Positions 17,298 to 24,109 of a stretch of DNA of 64,000 bases are shown here, piece by piece. The stretch is taken from contig JAKQKQ010000246.1 of NCBI GenBank assembly GCA_029560585.1, forward strand, positions 1-64,000. Reading direction: 5' to 3'. The position numbers and the translations under genes are program-made. The stretch is from Verrucomicrobiota bacterium. Its GTDB lineage: Bacteria > Verrucomicrobiota > Verrucomicrobiia > JADLBR01. Positions within the stretch are counted from its first letter, which is position 1, and each line of letters begins with the position of its first letter. A model generated the notes under the pieces. That model was given only the letters and a program-made list of their open reading frames with translations, made no database searches and was not told where the DNA came from.

Positions 17298-17883
17298 GGA
17301 GTTCCCCGAACGCGAGCCGGAGCGCGAGTTCCGCCCGCGCCCGCTCCTCATCGCTCTTGGCGGCATCGACCAGGTGCGCCCGGAAGATCCGCGCCGCCTC
17401 GGTCCACGCGAAGGAGACCTTCTCGACCACCTCGGCGCGCGTGACGTATTCCCGCCGGCGGATGGCGAGCTCCAATTCCGCCCGCTCGTTGCCGATCTCG
17501 TAGCGGCGCACGATCTCCGCCTCCCGGCGCGGCAGCTGTTCCTTCGCGCCGTTGCTCTCGCCCAGGCCCTTCTCCTGGATGAAGCGGCGCCACGCGGCGG
17601 CGTCCTGCTGGTTGTCGGGCCGGGCCTTTGGCGCGCCGGGGAGCTTGGCCCAGGTCCGGAAGGATTCGCGCGAGTAGGGTAACACCTCGGCCAGACCCCG
17701 GAAACCCCTGACCCAGTGCGGGGCTTCGGCGATGCCGTCCCTGCGCCGCCGCTCGATGAGCGCCCGCTCGCGCGCGGTGAGGGTCTTGCCCGCCTGGAGC
17801 CGCCTTACGATGTTGGCCAGGTCGGCGGAGAGCAGGCTCTCGGCCTCCTCGGGCCCGAGGTCCTCGATCGTGCGGGGTTTCAC
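17272..17883 (-). CDS. Terminase small subunit, probable
   Basis: 203 aa from a GTG at 17883 (VKPRTIEDLGPEEAESLLSA), chosen over a far-upstream ATG because it shares GTGA with the preceding stop. The protein has a helical N-terminus, a region AEVLPYSRESFRTWAKLPGAP that resembles a DNA-binding helix-turn-helix hinge, and a charged C-terminus that overlaps the large subunit gene. Its place immediately upstream of terminase large fits a DNA recognition subunit; the primary sequence match is modest. Confidence 0.7.
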   Translation of the reverse strand: MKPRTIEDLGPEEAESLLSADLANIVRRLQAGKTLTARERALIERRRRDGIAEAPHWVRGFRGLAEVLPYSRESFRTWAKLPGAPKARPDNQQDAAAWRRFIQEKGLGESNGAKEQLPRREAEIVRRYEIGNERAELELAIRRREYVTRAEVVEKVSFAWTEAARIFRAHLVDAAKSDEERARAELALRLAFGELHDISIAYR

Positions 17884-18599
17884 TTCACCGCGATCCAGCC
17901 GGCGAAGTTGAGCAGCCTCCAGAAGCAGTCGACGGAGCGGAACCCGCAGCCCCGGAGCATGTCCTCGTTCCACGCGGCCGTCACCGGAACGAGCACGCCC
18001 TCCAGCGAGAAGCGCTTCCTGTCGATCTCTTCGCGCGAGTAGCCGTTGCGCTCCTTGAGCGCCAGGTACTCCTCGACGAAGAGGCGGTTGGTCCCGGGAC
18101 CGGAGCCAAGGACCTTCTCGACCAGGATGAGGGCGCCGCCCGGCTCCAGCGCGTCGAAGGCGCGGCCCACGATGTCGAGGCGGTACTCGATCGGGGTGAA
18201 TTGGAGGGTGAGGACCGACATCACCACCGACGCGCGGCATTCGGGGAAGGCGCCGCGCAGATCCAGTTCCACGATCTCCACGACCCCGAATCGGATGTGG
18301 TCGGCGAAGCGCCCGCGAGCGGCGGCGAGCATGGGCTCTGAAACTTCAACGCCGATGAAGCGGTTGCGGCCACCGAGCTTCTCAACCAACGGTGCCAGCG
18401 CCTCGCCGCGCGAGCAGCCCAGGTCCACGATCGCCGTGTCGGGCCGCGCGTGGCGCAGGGCCAGCGCCGCGACCGTCTCGCGCATGACGGCGTAGCCCGG
18501 GATGCTGCGGGCGAGCATGTCATCGAAACACGCGGTCACTTTCTCATCGAAGGCCCAGCGTCCGCCGGGCAGATGGCCTAGACTGGTAGCTTCTTCCAT
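17880..18599 (-). CDS. CmoA-like SAM-dependent enzyme (carboxy-SAM synthase-like)
   Basis: 239 aa from the ATG at 18599. It aligns by eye with CmoA along its length: WAFDEKVTACFDDMLARSIP, DLGCSRG (59-65), TLQFTPIEYR, LEPGGALILVEK, KERNGYSREEIDRKR and the ending NFAGWIAVK. E. coli CmoA makes carboxy-SAM from SAM and prephenate; a basic residue there (R199 in my recollection) contacts the carboxylate, and R196 here falls at that place. CmoB, its usual partner, is not in the window. It is part of the packaging-linked ParB cassette. An ordinary methyltransferase role remains possible. Confidence 0.75.
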   Translation of the reverse strand: MEEATSLGHLPGGRWAFDEKVTACFDDMLARSIPGYAVMRETVAALALRHARPDTAIVDLGCSRGEALAPLVEKLGGRNRFIGVEVSEPMLAAARGRFADHIRFGVVEIVELDLRGAFPECRASVVMSVLTLQFTPIEYRLDIVGRAFDALEPGGALILVEKVLGSGPGTNRLFVEEYLALKERNGYSREEIDRKRFSLEGVLVPVTAAWNEDMLRGCGFRSVDCFWRLLNFAGWIAVK

Positions 18600-18997
18600 G
18601 GTCGTACTCCCACCGGCATCGCCCGGATGCCGTGGCGCGCGTACATCGCGCGCGTGTTCGGGTTGCTCTCGATGGCGAGCATCTCCTCGGGCCGGAAGCG
18701 CGGGAATAGATGCGCGCGCAGGACCAGTTCCTTCCACGGGGGCGGATTGAGGTTCCGGTCGTTGAAGTACGCCTCCTGCGGCTCCCAGCCGGTCAGGACC
18801 CGGATGCGCTCGATGGTGGCCTCTTGCCAGCGCGCGGGCCGGGCGGTCACCAGGACCACGTGATGCGGGCGCACGAGCCCCACCAGCCACAGCCGGTAGG
18901 TCTCCTCCCCGAGCCGGCGCGCCATCGGCGGCGGGCTGATTCCCCGCTGGGGAGAATTGGCCACCAGCGTGTAGTTCAGGTCCAGTAGGATGATCAC
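18578..18997 (-). CDS. HAD-like hydrolase fold protein (139 aa)
   Basis: Begins MIILLDLNYTLVANSPQRG, with a DxN/D-like motif I, then LVTAR (motif II), WKELVL (motif III lysine) and AIESNPNT (motif IV position, with weakened acidic pair). This is the outline of small HAD phosphatases such as polynucleotide 3'-phosphatases. The second catalytic acid of motif I is Asn, which may reduce or change phosphatase activity. The start shares ATGA with the ParB-fusion stop, and the CmoA-like gene overlaps its end. Confidence 0.6.
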   Translation of the reverse strand: MIILLDLNYTLVANSPQRGISPPPMARRLGEETYRLWLVGLVRPHHVVLVTARPARWQEATIERIRVLTGWEPQEAYFNDRNLNPPPWKELVLRAHLFPRFRPEEMLAIESNPNTRAMYARHGIRAMPVGVRPWKKLPV

Positions 18998-20508
18998 AGC
19001 GTTACCCCCAATCGTTTTGAGAAGGCCTCCCGCGCCTCTGCCGCAAGCCCCATGCGGCTTCCATCGGGGTAGGGGAGGTCGAATTCGAAATCGATCGCCT
19101 CGCGGAGGCGGGCGAGGTCCACCGGCAGCGGCCCGGAGCAGATCGCGGTGACGTTGTTGCTCATCTCCGTGACCTTGACCGATCGGAAATGTGGCGAGAA
19201 GAGGTCAAAGAATTCGCGCTCGGTGTGGTACTTCTGGACCTTGGGCCTGTCCTGGAAGTCACCGATGCGGATGCCGGGCTCGTAATCCAGGCGGAAGCAG
19301 ATGTTGCCGGCGTTGGACTCGTTCATGAACGCCTTGCCCCGGACCTGCCGCCAGCCGGTCTCGGTGACGCTCGATGCGCAGGCGTAGAGCCGGGTGAACG
19401 GACGGCACAGTGCGGCGCAGATCGCGACGATCTTCTGCCGGTCGGAGAGGAACGGCACCGAGTTGAGAACGCTGCTGATGAAGATCGACGTCCACTCGAC
19501 GCCCGAGGCGACCGCCCCGAGGAACCCGCGGGCCATCTCGATGCTCTCGCGGGCGCTGATCTCGTTTCCCGCGAGACGGTACGGCTCAAACGGCGTGCAC
19601 GCGATCCCCGCCTCGCGCAGGAGCAGCGTCTCGGTGAGATGGCCCGCCCCGAAATCCAGGACACAGCCGCCGTGCTCCTTGATCCACCGCGCCCTGTCGG
19701 CGGGCCGGAGGATGTCGAAGGTCCCGCAGGGCGCGGAACCGTGAACGGCGAAGGTGAAGCCGTTGCCCAGGCCCGCCCTCACGCGGCGGGCGCGCCGGAA
19801 CGAGTTGAACCGGAGCAGGTCCGCGTAGCGGGTGTGGATGTCGAAATCCATCGAGAGCAGGTTCATCATCGCGCGGGCGAACTCGGCCTCATCGTCCGTC
19901 ACGTAGACCACGGGCGCGGTCTCCTCGCCCCGCTCGGCGAGCATCTCCAGCCGCCCGATGCCGTTGACGACCGTGCCGTCGGCGCGGCAGACAACCGGCA
20001 TCTCGATCCCATGGCGGTAAAGCGTCCGGGCGAGATTGCGCGCGTAGCGGATCCATTTCCCGCTGTTGATCCGGCAGAGGTCCTCGACCTTCACCCTGGC
20101 CGGCGCGAGGCAGCGGAGGAATTCCCCGGACGACGGGGACTTGTCGGGGATCGCCTCCGCCAATGCCTTGAGGTCGATCCCATCCAGTTCGCGGGTCGCG
20201 GCGCCGGGCGTCGAGTTGATGTCGAAATCGTTGGTCGCCCGGTTGAAGACGATGTTCAGCGCCTTGCGCCGTTCCAGGGGCATGGCACCAACCCGGAACA
20301 CCGGCACGCGGGCCGCGCCCATGCGGCTCGCCACGAGGTGGCGCTGGTGGCCGGAGAGGATCTCCCCGTCGGCATCGGCGTAGATCGGGGCGAGGAAACC
20401 GAGCTTGCGCAACGAAAGCTCGATAAGATCCAGTCGCCTGGGATCGACATGACGGGGATTATAAGAACTCGCTGTAAGGGCGGTTATTGGCTCGGCGGTC
20501 ACCTTCAT
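18994..20508 (-). CDS. ParB-N domain fused to methyltransferase-like domain
   Basis: 504 aa, ATG at 20508 overlapping the previous stop. Residues 1-110 are a ParB-N/sulfiredoxin-like domain (DADGEILSGHQRHLVASRMG carries the basic box). A second ParB-like stretch follows (ADGTVVNGIGRLEML, about 190-205). Residues about 290-430 contain a Rossmann-type methyltransferase-like core, with LDFGAGHLTET as the SAM-binding loop and an acidic FEPY. No target-recognition or NPPY/DPPY motif is apparent. The fusion, with the ParB and CmoA-like neighbours, suggests DNA recognition with base modification. Catalytic competence is not shown. Confidence 0.65.
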   Translation of the reverse strand: MKVTAEPITALTASSYNPRHVDPRRLDLIELSLRKLGFLAPIYADADGEILSGHQRHLVASRMGAARVPVFRVGAMPLERRKALNIVFNRATNDFDINSTPGAATRELDGIDLKALAEAIPDKSPSSGEFLRCLAPARVKVEDLCRINSGKWIRYARNLARTLYRHGIEMPVVCRADGTVVNGIGRLEMLAERGEETAPVVYVTDDEAEFARAMMNLLSMDFDIHTRYADLLRFNSFRRARRVRAGLGNGFTFAVHGSAPCGTFDILRPADRARWIKEHGGCVLDFGAGHLTETLLLREAGIACTPFEPYRLAGNEISARESIEMARGFLGAVASGVEWTSIFISSVLNSVPFLSDRQKIVAICAALCRPFTRLYACASSVTETGWRQVRGKAFMNESNAGNICFRLDYEPGIRIGDFQDRPKVQKYHTEREFFDLFSPHFRSVKVTEMSNNVTAICSGPLPVDLARLREAIDFEFDLPYPDGSRMGLAAEAREAFSKRLGVTL

Positions 20509-21149
20509 AGCCCGAGCCTTCCGCGGATGGCGGTCAAGACCGCGTCCTTGTCGAAACCGGCCTCCTGGCGAATCAGGTCGCTCCATGTGCCAAACTCCGC
20601 CTGCGTGACCCGGAAGCGGTACATCCCGACCGCGATGGTGACATCGCCCTTCTCCAGTTCGCCCTCGCCGTCCCCCTCCTCGGGTTCCTCGATCTTCGGC
20701 TGGAGCAGCGCGTCGAGGTCCGCCGGATCGAAGCCGGCCAGGAGCGTGTCGAAATTCTCGTTGCGCCAGCCCGCCGCGATCCGCTCGAGCTCGTTGAGGT
20801 CGGTCGAGGCGAGTTCCGCCAGCCGGTTGTCGGCCACCAGGATCGCCAGCTCGTCGTCGTCACTGGCGATCTCCTGAAAATCCACCGGCACGATGCGCAG
20901 CCCGAGATGCGCGGCGGCCATGAGCCGGCCGTGGCCGGATACGATGAGCCCGCTGCGCGATGAGACGGTGATGGGGTGGCGCCAGCCGAAGTGCCGGATG
21001 TTCTTGGCGAGCAACTCGATCTGTCGGGCCGGGTGGGTGTTGGGGTTGCGCGGGTTGGGTTGGAGTTCCCCGACCGGCACGAGCTTGTCGAACGCGCACC
21101 AGACCTCCACCCCGTCGGCGAGGGCCTTGGCTTTTGGCGCGCGGGTCAT
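20505..21149 (-). CDS. ParB-N domain protein
   Basis: 214 aa. The N-terminal 110 residues match a ParB-N domain: LQPNPRNPNTHPARQIELLA, then ITVSSRSGLIVSGHGRLMAA with the basic nucleotide-binding box. The C-terminal half is acidic (PKIEEPEEGDGEGELEKGD) and ends in a helix. Phages often carry such proteins beside terminase genes or DNA methyltransferases. CTPase, nuclease and DNA-binding roles are all possible for this fold. Confidence 0.75.
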   Translation of the reverse strand: MTRAPKAKALADGVEVWCAFDKLVPVGELQPNPRNPNTHPARQIELLAKNIRHFGWRHPITVSSRSGLIVSGHGRLMAAAHLGLRIVPVDFQEIASDDDELAILVADNRLAELASTDLNELERIAAGWRNENFDTLLAGFDPADLDALLQPKIEEPEEGDGEGELEKGDVTIAVGMYRFRVTQAEFGTWSDLIRQEAGFDKDAVLTAIRGRLGL

Positions 21150-21167
21150 GCGAACCGTGCCGCATTG

Positions 21168-21815
21168 TCAAAACCCCCGCAGGTCCACGGCGCTCTCCAG
21201 GTCGGCCAGCGCCGCCCGGACGCAGCCGCCACTGCCCACCGCGATCCGCGCCGCCGTGGCCGGATCGATGTCCCACCGTGAGGACAGAAGCCCGGCGATC
21301 TCTTCGGTGTCCGGGGGCAGGAGCTTGATCGCCTGGAATCGGGTCTGGAACCGCTCGGTGAGCAGATCGAGTTGCAGGTTGCTGGTCCCGATCATTGCGC
21401 GTCCGGGCGGGAGCCCGTCGAGGTAGGAGAGCAGCAGGTCCTGGGCGTCGCGGGTACAGCGGTCCAGTTCGTTGATGATCCGCACCGACCAGGGAGAGAA
21501 CAGGTTCCCCAGTGCGAGCGATCCCATCCAGCCCTTGACCACCTCGATGGTGACGAGCTTGCCGTTGACCTCGTCCACCGCCAGCGGGCTCCCCCCCAGT
21601 TCGGCGGCCACCATGCCGGCCACCGTCGTCTTGCCCACGCCGGGCGGGCCGTAGAGCAGCACCTTCATCGTGCCCCGCTCCCCGGCCCGCAGACGTCGGG
21701 CCTTGGCGAGCAGCGCCTCCGCCGCCCGGTGGGCGGGGCCGATCAGATCATCGACCGACCCCGGCCGCCAGTTGAGCGGCGAGACTTCCCTAATCGCCGC
21801 TTCCGCCCTCACCAT
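21168..21815 (-). CDS. AAA+ ATPase, clamp-loader/RuvB-like
   Basis: 215 aa from the ATG at 21815 (7-base overlap with the upstream stop). Walker A GPPGVGKT at 56-63, Walker B-like VRIINELD at 111-118, sensor 1 GTSN at 143-146, and an arginine-rich ERFQTRF at 154-160. The short length suggests an AAA+ core plus a small lid. The Walker B has Asn-Glu instead of Asp-Glu. It may load or remodel the ParB-modification complex, or be a packaging or replication factor. Confidence 0.75.
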   Translation of the reverse strand: MVRAEAAIREVSPLNWRPGSVDDLIGPAHRAAEALLAKARRLRAGERGTMKVLLYGPPGVGKTTVAGMVAAELGGSPLAVDEVNGKLVTIEVVKGWMGSLALGNLFSPWSVRIINELDRCTRDAQDLLLSYLDGLPPGRAMIGTSNLQLDLLTERFQTRFQAIKLLPPDTEEIAGLLSSRWDIDPATAARIAVGSGGCVRAALADLESAVDLRGF

Positions 21816-22258
21816 TCCTCCCTCCGGATGCGGGCCTTGATCGTGTTCACCGAAACGCAGAAGCGCTCCGCGGTCTTCTTCGGGCTGCGGCATTCCCTGT
21901 AGAAATTCCGGATCTCCGACCAGCGGGCCTCGCCATTGACGGGTACCTCGGGCTGTTCGAATGCGTCGAACCGCACGACCTTTTCCTCGGGCGACGGCTG
22001 GGGTGCCGGCGGCGCAGTTGCAGCCGGCGTTGCGGTCGCCTGTGCCGCCACCGGCTCGCCCCTCATGATCGCCTCCACGATCTCCCGGATGATCGGCACC
22101 GGGATCTCGGTGATCGTGAACACCACCCCCGTTAGGCTCTGCCGGCCGAGCCGCTCCTTGAGGAACTTCATCGCCGCACCCCTCGTGCGGCCCTGGAACT
22201 TGCCCTCGAAGAGCGTGGCGCCCTTCTCCTCGCAGACGATGTAGTAGAGCTTGTCCAT
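21809..22258 (-). CDS. Putative DNA-binding protein with C-terminal helix-turn-helix (149 aa)
   Basis: The N-terminal 80 residues are alpha/beta (MDKLYYIVCEEKGATLFEGK). An Ala/Pro-rich linker follows (about 75-95). The C-terminus IRNFYRECRSPKKTAERFCV with SVNTIKARIRREEW reads as a helix-turn-helix. It may regulate the late operon or mark a start site for packaging. No known family was assigned. Confidence 0.55.
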   Translation of the reverse strand: MDKLYYIVCEEKGATLFEGKFQGRTRGAAMKFLKERLGRQSLTGVVFTITEIPVPIIREIVEAIMRGEPVAAQATATPAATAPPAPQPSPEEKVVRFDAFEQPEVPVNGEARWSEIRNFYRECRSPKKTAERFCVSVNTIKARIRREEW

Positions 22259-22260
22259 GG

Positions 22261-22605
22261 CTACTTGGCCTCCGGGGAAATGGCCACGGTCATGGCCTCA
22301 GCGTCGCCGATGAACCACTTCTGGATGTAGATGGTGCCGATGACCGGCGGCTTGCCGGGTTCGGTCTCCTCCTCGAAGCGGACGGTGTTCTTGGTCTCCC
22401 TGAGCCTCTTGAAGCTCAGTGTTGTGGTGGTGTTCTCAGGCATGTGTTTCTCCGATTCTGGTGCTGGCGGATGATGATTGGACCGGCCCGGACGCCAGCG
22501 GTTCGGGCGGGGAAATTGTCTCTCGATGCGGCGACATGCGCGGCGCGCGGCGATCTCATCGGCGATGACCTCGTCGTACTCCGGACATTCGTGCGAGGCG
22601 CTCAT
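22261..22605 (-). CDS. Small phage protein; two possible starts (22605 or 22443)
   Basis: The frame is open from 22605 (MSASHECPEYDEV, ATGA overlap, GGAGG ahead), but an internal ATG at 22443 (MPENTTTTLSFKRLRETKNT) has its own GGAGAA 5 bases away. The 60-aa product from 22443 looks like a self-contained small beta protein (VIGTIYIQKWFIG) of a type seen in many phages. The upstream portion has a different, basic, proline-rich composition. Two products from one frame, or two fused genes, are both possible. Confidence 0.55.
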   Translation of the reverse strand: MSASHECPEYDEVIADEIAARRACRRIERQFPRPNRWRPGRSNHHPPAPESEKHMPENTTTTLSFKRLRETKNTVRFEEETEPGKPPVIGTIYIQKWFIGDAEAMTVAISPEAK

Positions 22606-22946
22606 CCGAGCCTCCGCTCGAAGTCGCGCATGCCCTTCCACGCGGCGTAGTCGGTCTGCAGGCTCACCAGCACGGCCTGGATGAGATTGCCGTGCTGCGA
22701 GTATCCGAAGTTCGCCACCTCGTCCCGGCCCCCGGTGATCGTGGCCATGCGGCGGGCGTAGCTTTCGCCCTGCATGTACTCGGCAGGCCCCGTGACCGCG
22801 CCGGTGGCAGGATCGTAACTGAACCGCCCGCAGGTCTGTGGCCCGGTGGCATGGATCGCGCTCTTCGCCCGCTCAGCCTCCTGCCGCCTGGCCTCCGCGA
22901 TGATGGCCTCGGCTCCTATCTCGTATCCGATCGGTGCGTTGCTCAT
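22602..22946 (-). CDS. First late-operon protein, unknown (114 aa)
   Basis: Starts MSNAPIGYEIGAEAIIAEAR at 22946. A soluble alpha/beta protein with the segment CGRFSYDPATGAVTGPAEYM. It is the promoter-proximal gene of the leftward cassette leading into terminase. A 23-base element shared with the radC upstream region ends 5 bases before its start codon. Confidence 0.55.
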   Translation of the reverse strand: MSNAPIGYEIGAEAIIAEARRQEAERAKSAIHATGPQTCGRFSYDPATGAVTGPAEYMQGESYARRMATITGGRDEVANFGYSQHGNLIQAVLVSLQTDYAAWKGMRDFERRLG

Positions 22947-22951
22947 GGGTG

Positions 22952-22974
22952 AGTAGCAACAGGTTCCGTGCCAA
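22952..22974 (-). promoter_or_regulatory. Shared 23-base element before the late operon start
   Basis: Read leftwards: TTGGCACGGAACCTGTTGCT followed by ACT. It differs from the rightward copy at 23298-23320 at only 3 of 23 bases. Each copy ends 5-6 bases before an ATG. The closeness to the start codon suggests a promoter giving a near-leaderless transcript or a translational operator. Confidence 0.5.
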
Positions 22975-22995
22975 CGTGGGGCGTTGGGCGAAATA

Positions 22996-23271
22996 GATGG
23001 CAAGGCGTTGGACCGGAGGGCGGTGAGGCATGGAACGTATCGCTCCCGTTACGTTCCATGTGCCGCCAACGGCCCGTCTGTTCAGTCGAGCGACACCAGT
23101 TTCGGGCGCATCAGATGGCAAGGCGTTCGGTCGTAGGGCGGTGACGAAATCCGGCTGTTCAGCGGGGGGACAGGACTGTTCAGCGGAGGGACGGTTTACG
23201 CCCCGAGAAAGTCCCGTGCCACCTCGGGCGTCATTGCTCGCGCCATCAAGTCCCTCGCATCGAGGGCGGTG
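22996..23271. repeat. Clustered direct and inverted repeats in divergent intergenic region
   Basis: Three families are present. (1) A 31-base direct repeat, GATGGCAAGGCGTT through GGGCGGTGA, at 22996-23026 and 23114-23144 (27 of 31 identical); GGGCGGTG occurs again at 23264. (2) An inverted repeat CATGGAACGT / ACGTTCCATG at 23029-23038 and 23051-23060, perfect 10-bp arms, 12-base loop. (3) CTGTTCAGCGGGGGGACAG at 23155 and CTGTTCAGCGGAGGGACGG at 23176, spaced 21 bases, with a diverged copy at 23078. The density suggests a regulatory or replication/resolution site. Confidence 0.6.
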
Positions 23272-23297
23272 CCATCAATCGTCCGCGCACCCCCACC

Positions 23298-23320
23298 TTG
23301 GCATGGTACCTGTTGCTATT
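23298..23320 (+). promoter_or_regulatory. Shared 23-base element before radC
   Basis: TTGGCATGGTACCTGTTGCT followed by ATT, the rightward partner of the copy at 22952-22974. Both are flanked on the outside by CCCAC. It ends 6 bases before the radC ATG. No -10 hexamer with normal spacing was recognised in it. Confidence 0.5.
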
Positions 23321-23326
23321 CCCCGC

Positions 23327-24016
23327 ATGAAGCTCCACGAGATGCCCAACGAGCAACGGCCCCGCACCCGACTCTTCGAGCTGGGTCCCGGCGCCCTCCG
23401 CGATGCCGAACTGCTCGCCGTCCTCTTGCCCACCGGACCCAAGGGGGCCTGCGCCCTCCAGGTCGCCGAGGAACTCATGGCGCGGTTCCGCGATCTTCCC
23501 TCAATCGCACGCGCCCCGGTCGAGGAACTCGCGAAGGTCCCGGGGGTCGGCGATGTCAAGGCCGCGCAGATCCACGCCGCCATCGAGATCGGCATCCGCC
23601 TCGCCCGCCGCCGGGCCTCCGCGAACAAGTTCGACGACGCGTCCCGGATCGCGGAACTCGTCGGTCCCGAGATGCGGCTACTGCCAGCCGAAAGCGCCCG
23701 CGTGGTCCTGCTCAACGCCAAGCTCCACCTGATCGCCGTCGAGGAGGTATCACGTGGGCTCCTGGATCAGGCCCTCGTGGCGGCCCGTGAGGTGTTTTCC
23801 CCCGCGATCTCGAAACGCGCCTACGCCGTGGTCCTGACACATAATCACCCGAGCGGGGATTGCGCGCCGAGTGAGGCCGACATCCGCGTCACCCGGTCGC
23901 TCAAAGAGGCATCCAAGATCCTCGACATCCCCCTCCTGGACCACGTCATCATCGGCGCCCCATCCGCCGCCTACCCCGAGGGCTGGTTCAGCTTCAAGGC
24001 GGCGGGGTATCTTTAA
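23327..24016 (+). CDS. radC: RadC family JAMM protein
   Basis: 229 aa from the ATG at 23327 (MKLHEMPNEQRPRTRLFELG); the far upstream in-frame ATG is rejected because the intervening part is low-quality and repeat-rich. N-terminal helix-hairpin-helix (VEELAKVPGVGDVKAAQIHA) and a C-terminal JAB/JAMM metal motif, THNHPSGDCAPSEAD, with downstream acidic residue. RadC homologues occur often on mobile elements, but their chemistry is not settled. It is the only rightward gene at the border between the late operon and the cargo block. A second, shorter RadC-like gene lies at 44920. Confidence 0.85.
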   Translation: MKLHEMPNEQRPRTRLFELGPGALRDAELLAVLLPTGPKGACALQVAEELMARFRDLPSIARAPVEELAKVPGVGDVKAAQIHAAIEIGIRLARRRASANKFDDASRIAELVGPEMRLLPAESARVVLLNAKLHLIAVEEVSRGLLDQALVAAREVFSPAISKRAYAVVLTHNHPSGDCAPSEADIRVTRSLKEASKILDIPLLDHVIIGAPSAAYPEGWFSFKAAGYL

Positions 24017-24109
24017 TAGTTCGATTAGTACGAATAAGATTGCCCGATTTAGCTCCTGCTGCTTAGCCTGTCCGTTGTGGACGGGATGGTTTTGGTGGGT
24101 ATCCGCTCG

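Noticed and set aside
19189-20877. 562-codon rightward frame over the ParB genes
   Set aside because: Shadow of ParB and ParB-methyltransferase frames, which have recognisable domains and start-stop overlaps.
22952-22974. Sigma54 promoter in the shared element
   Set aside because: TGGCAC and TTGC boxes are present but the GG-to-GC spacing is 13 bases instead of 10 in both copies.
22996-23271. CRISPR array
   Set aside because: Only two or three copies of each repeat, unequal spacing and no cas genes in the window.
23030-23326. Extended N-terminus of the radC gene
   Set aside because: The in-frame extension covers repeats and inverted repeats, has no RadC similarity, and a good start exists at 23327.
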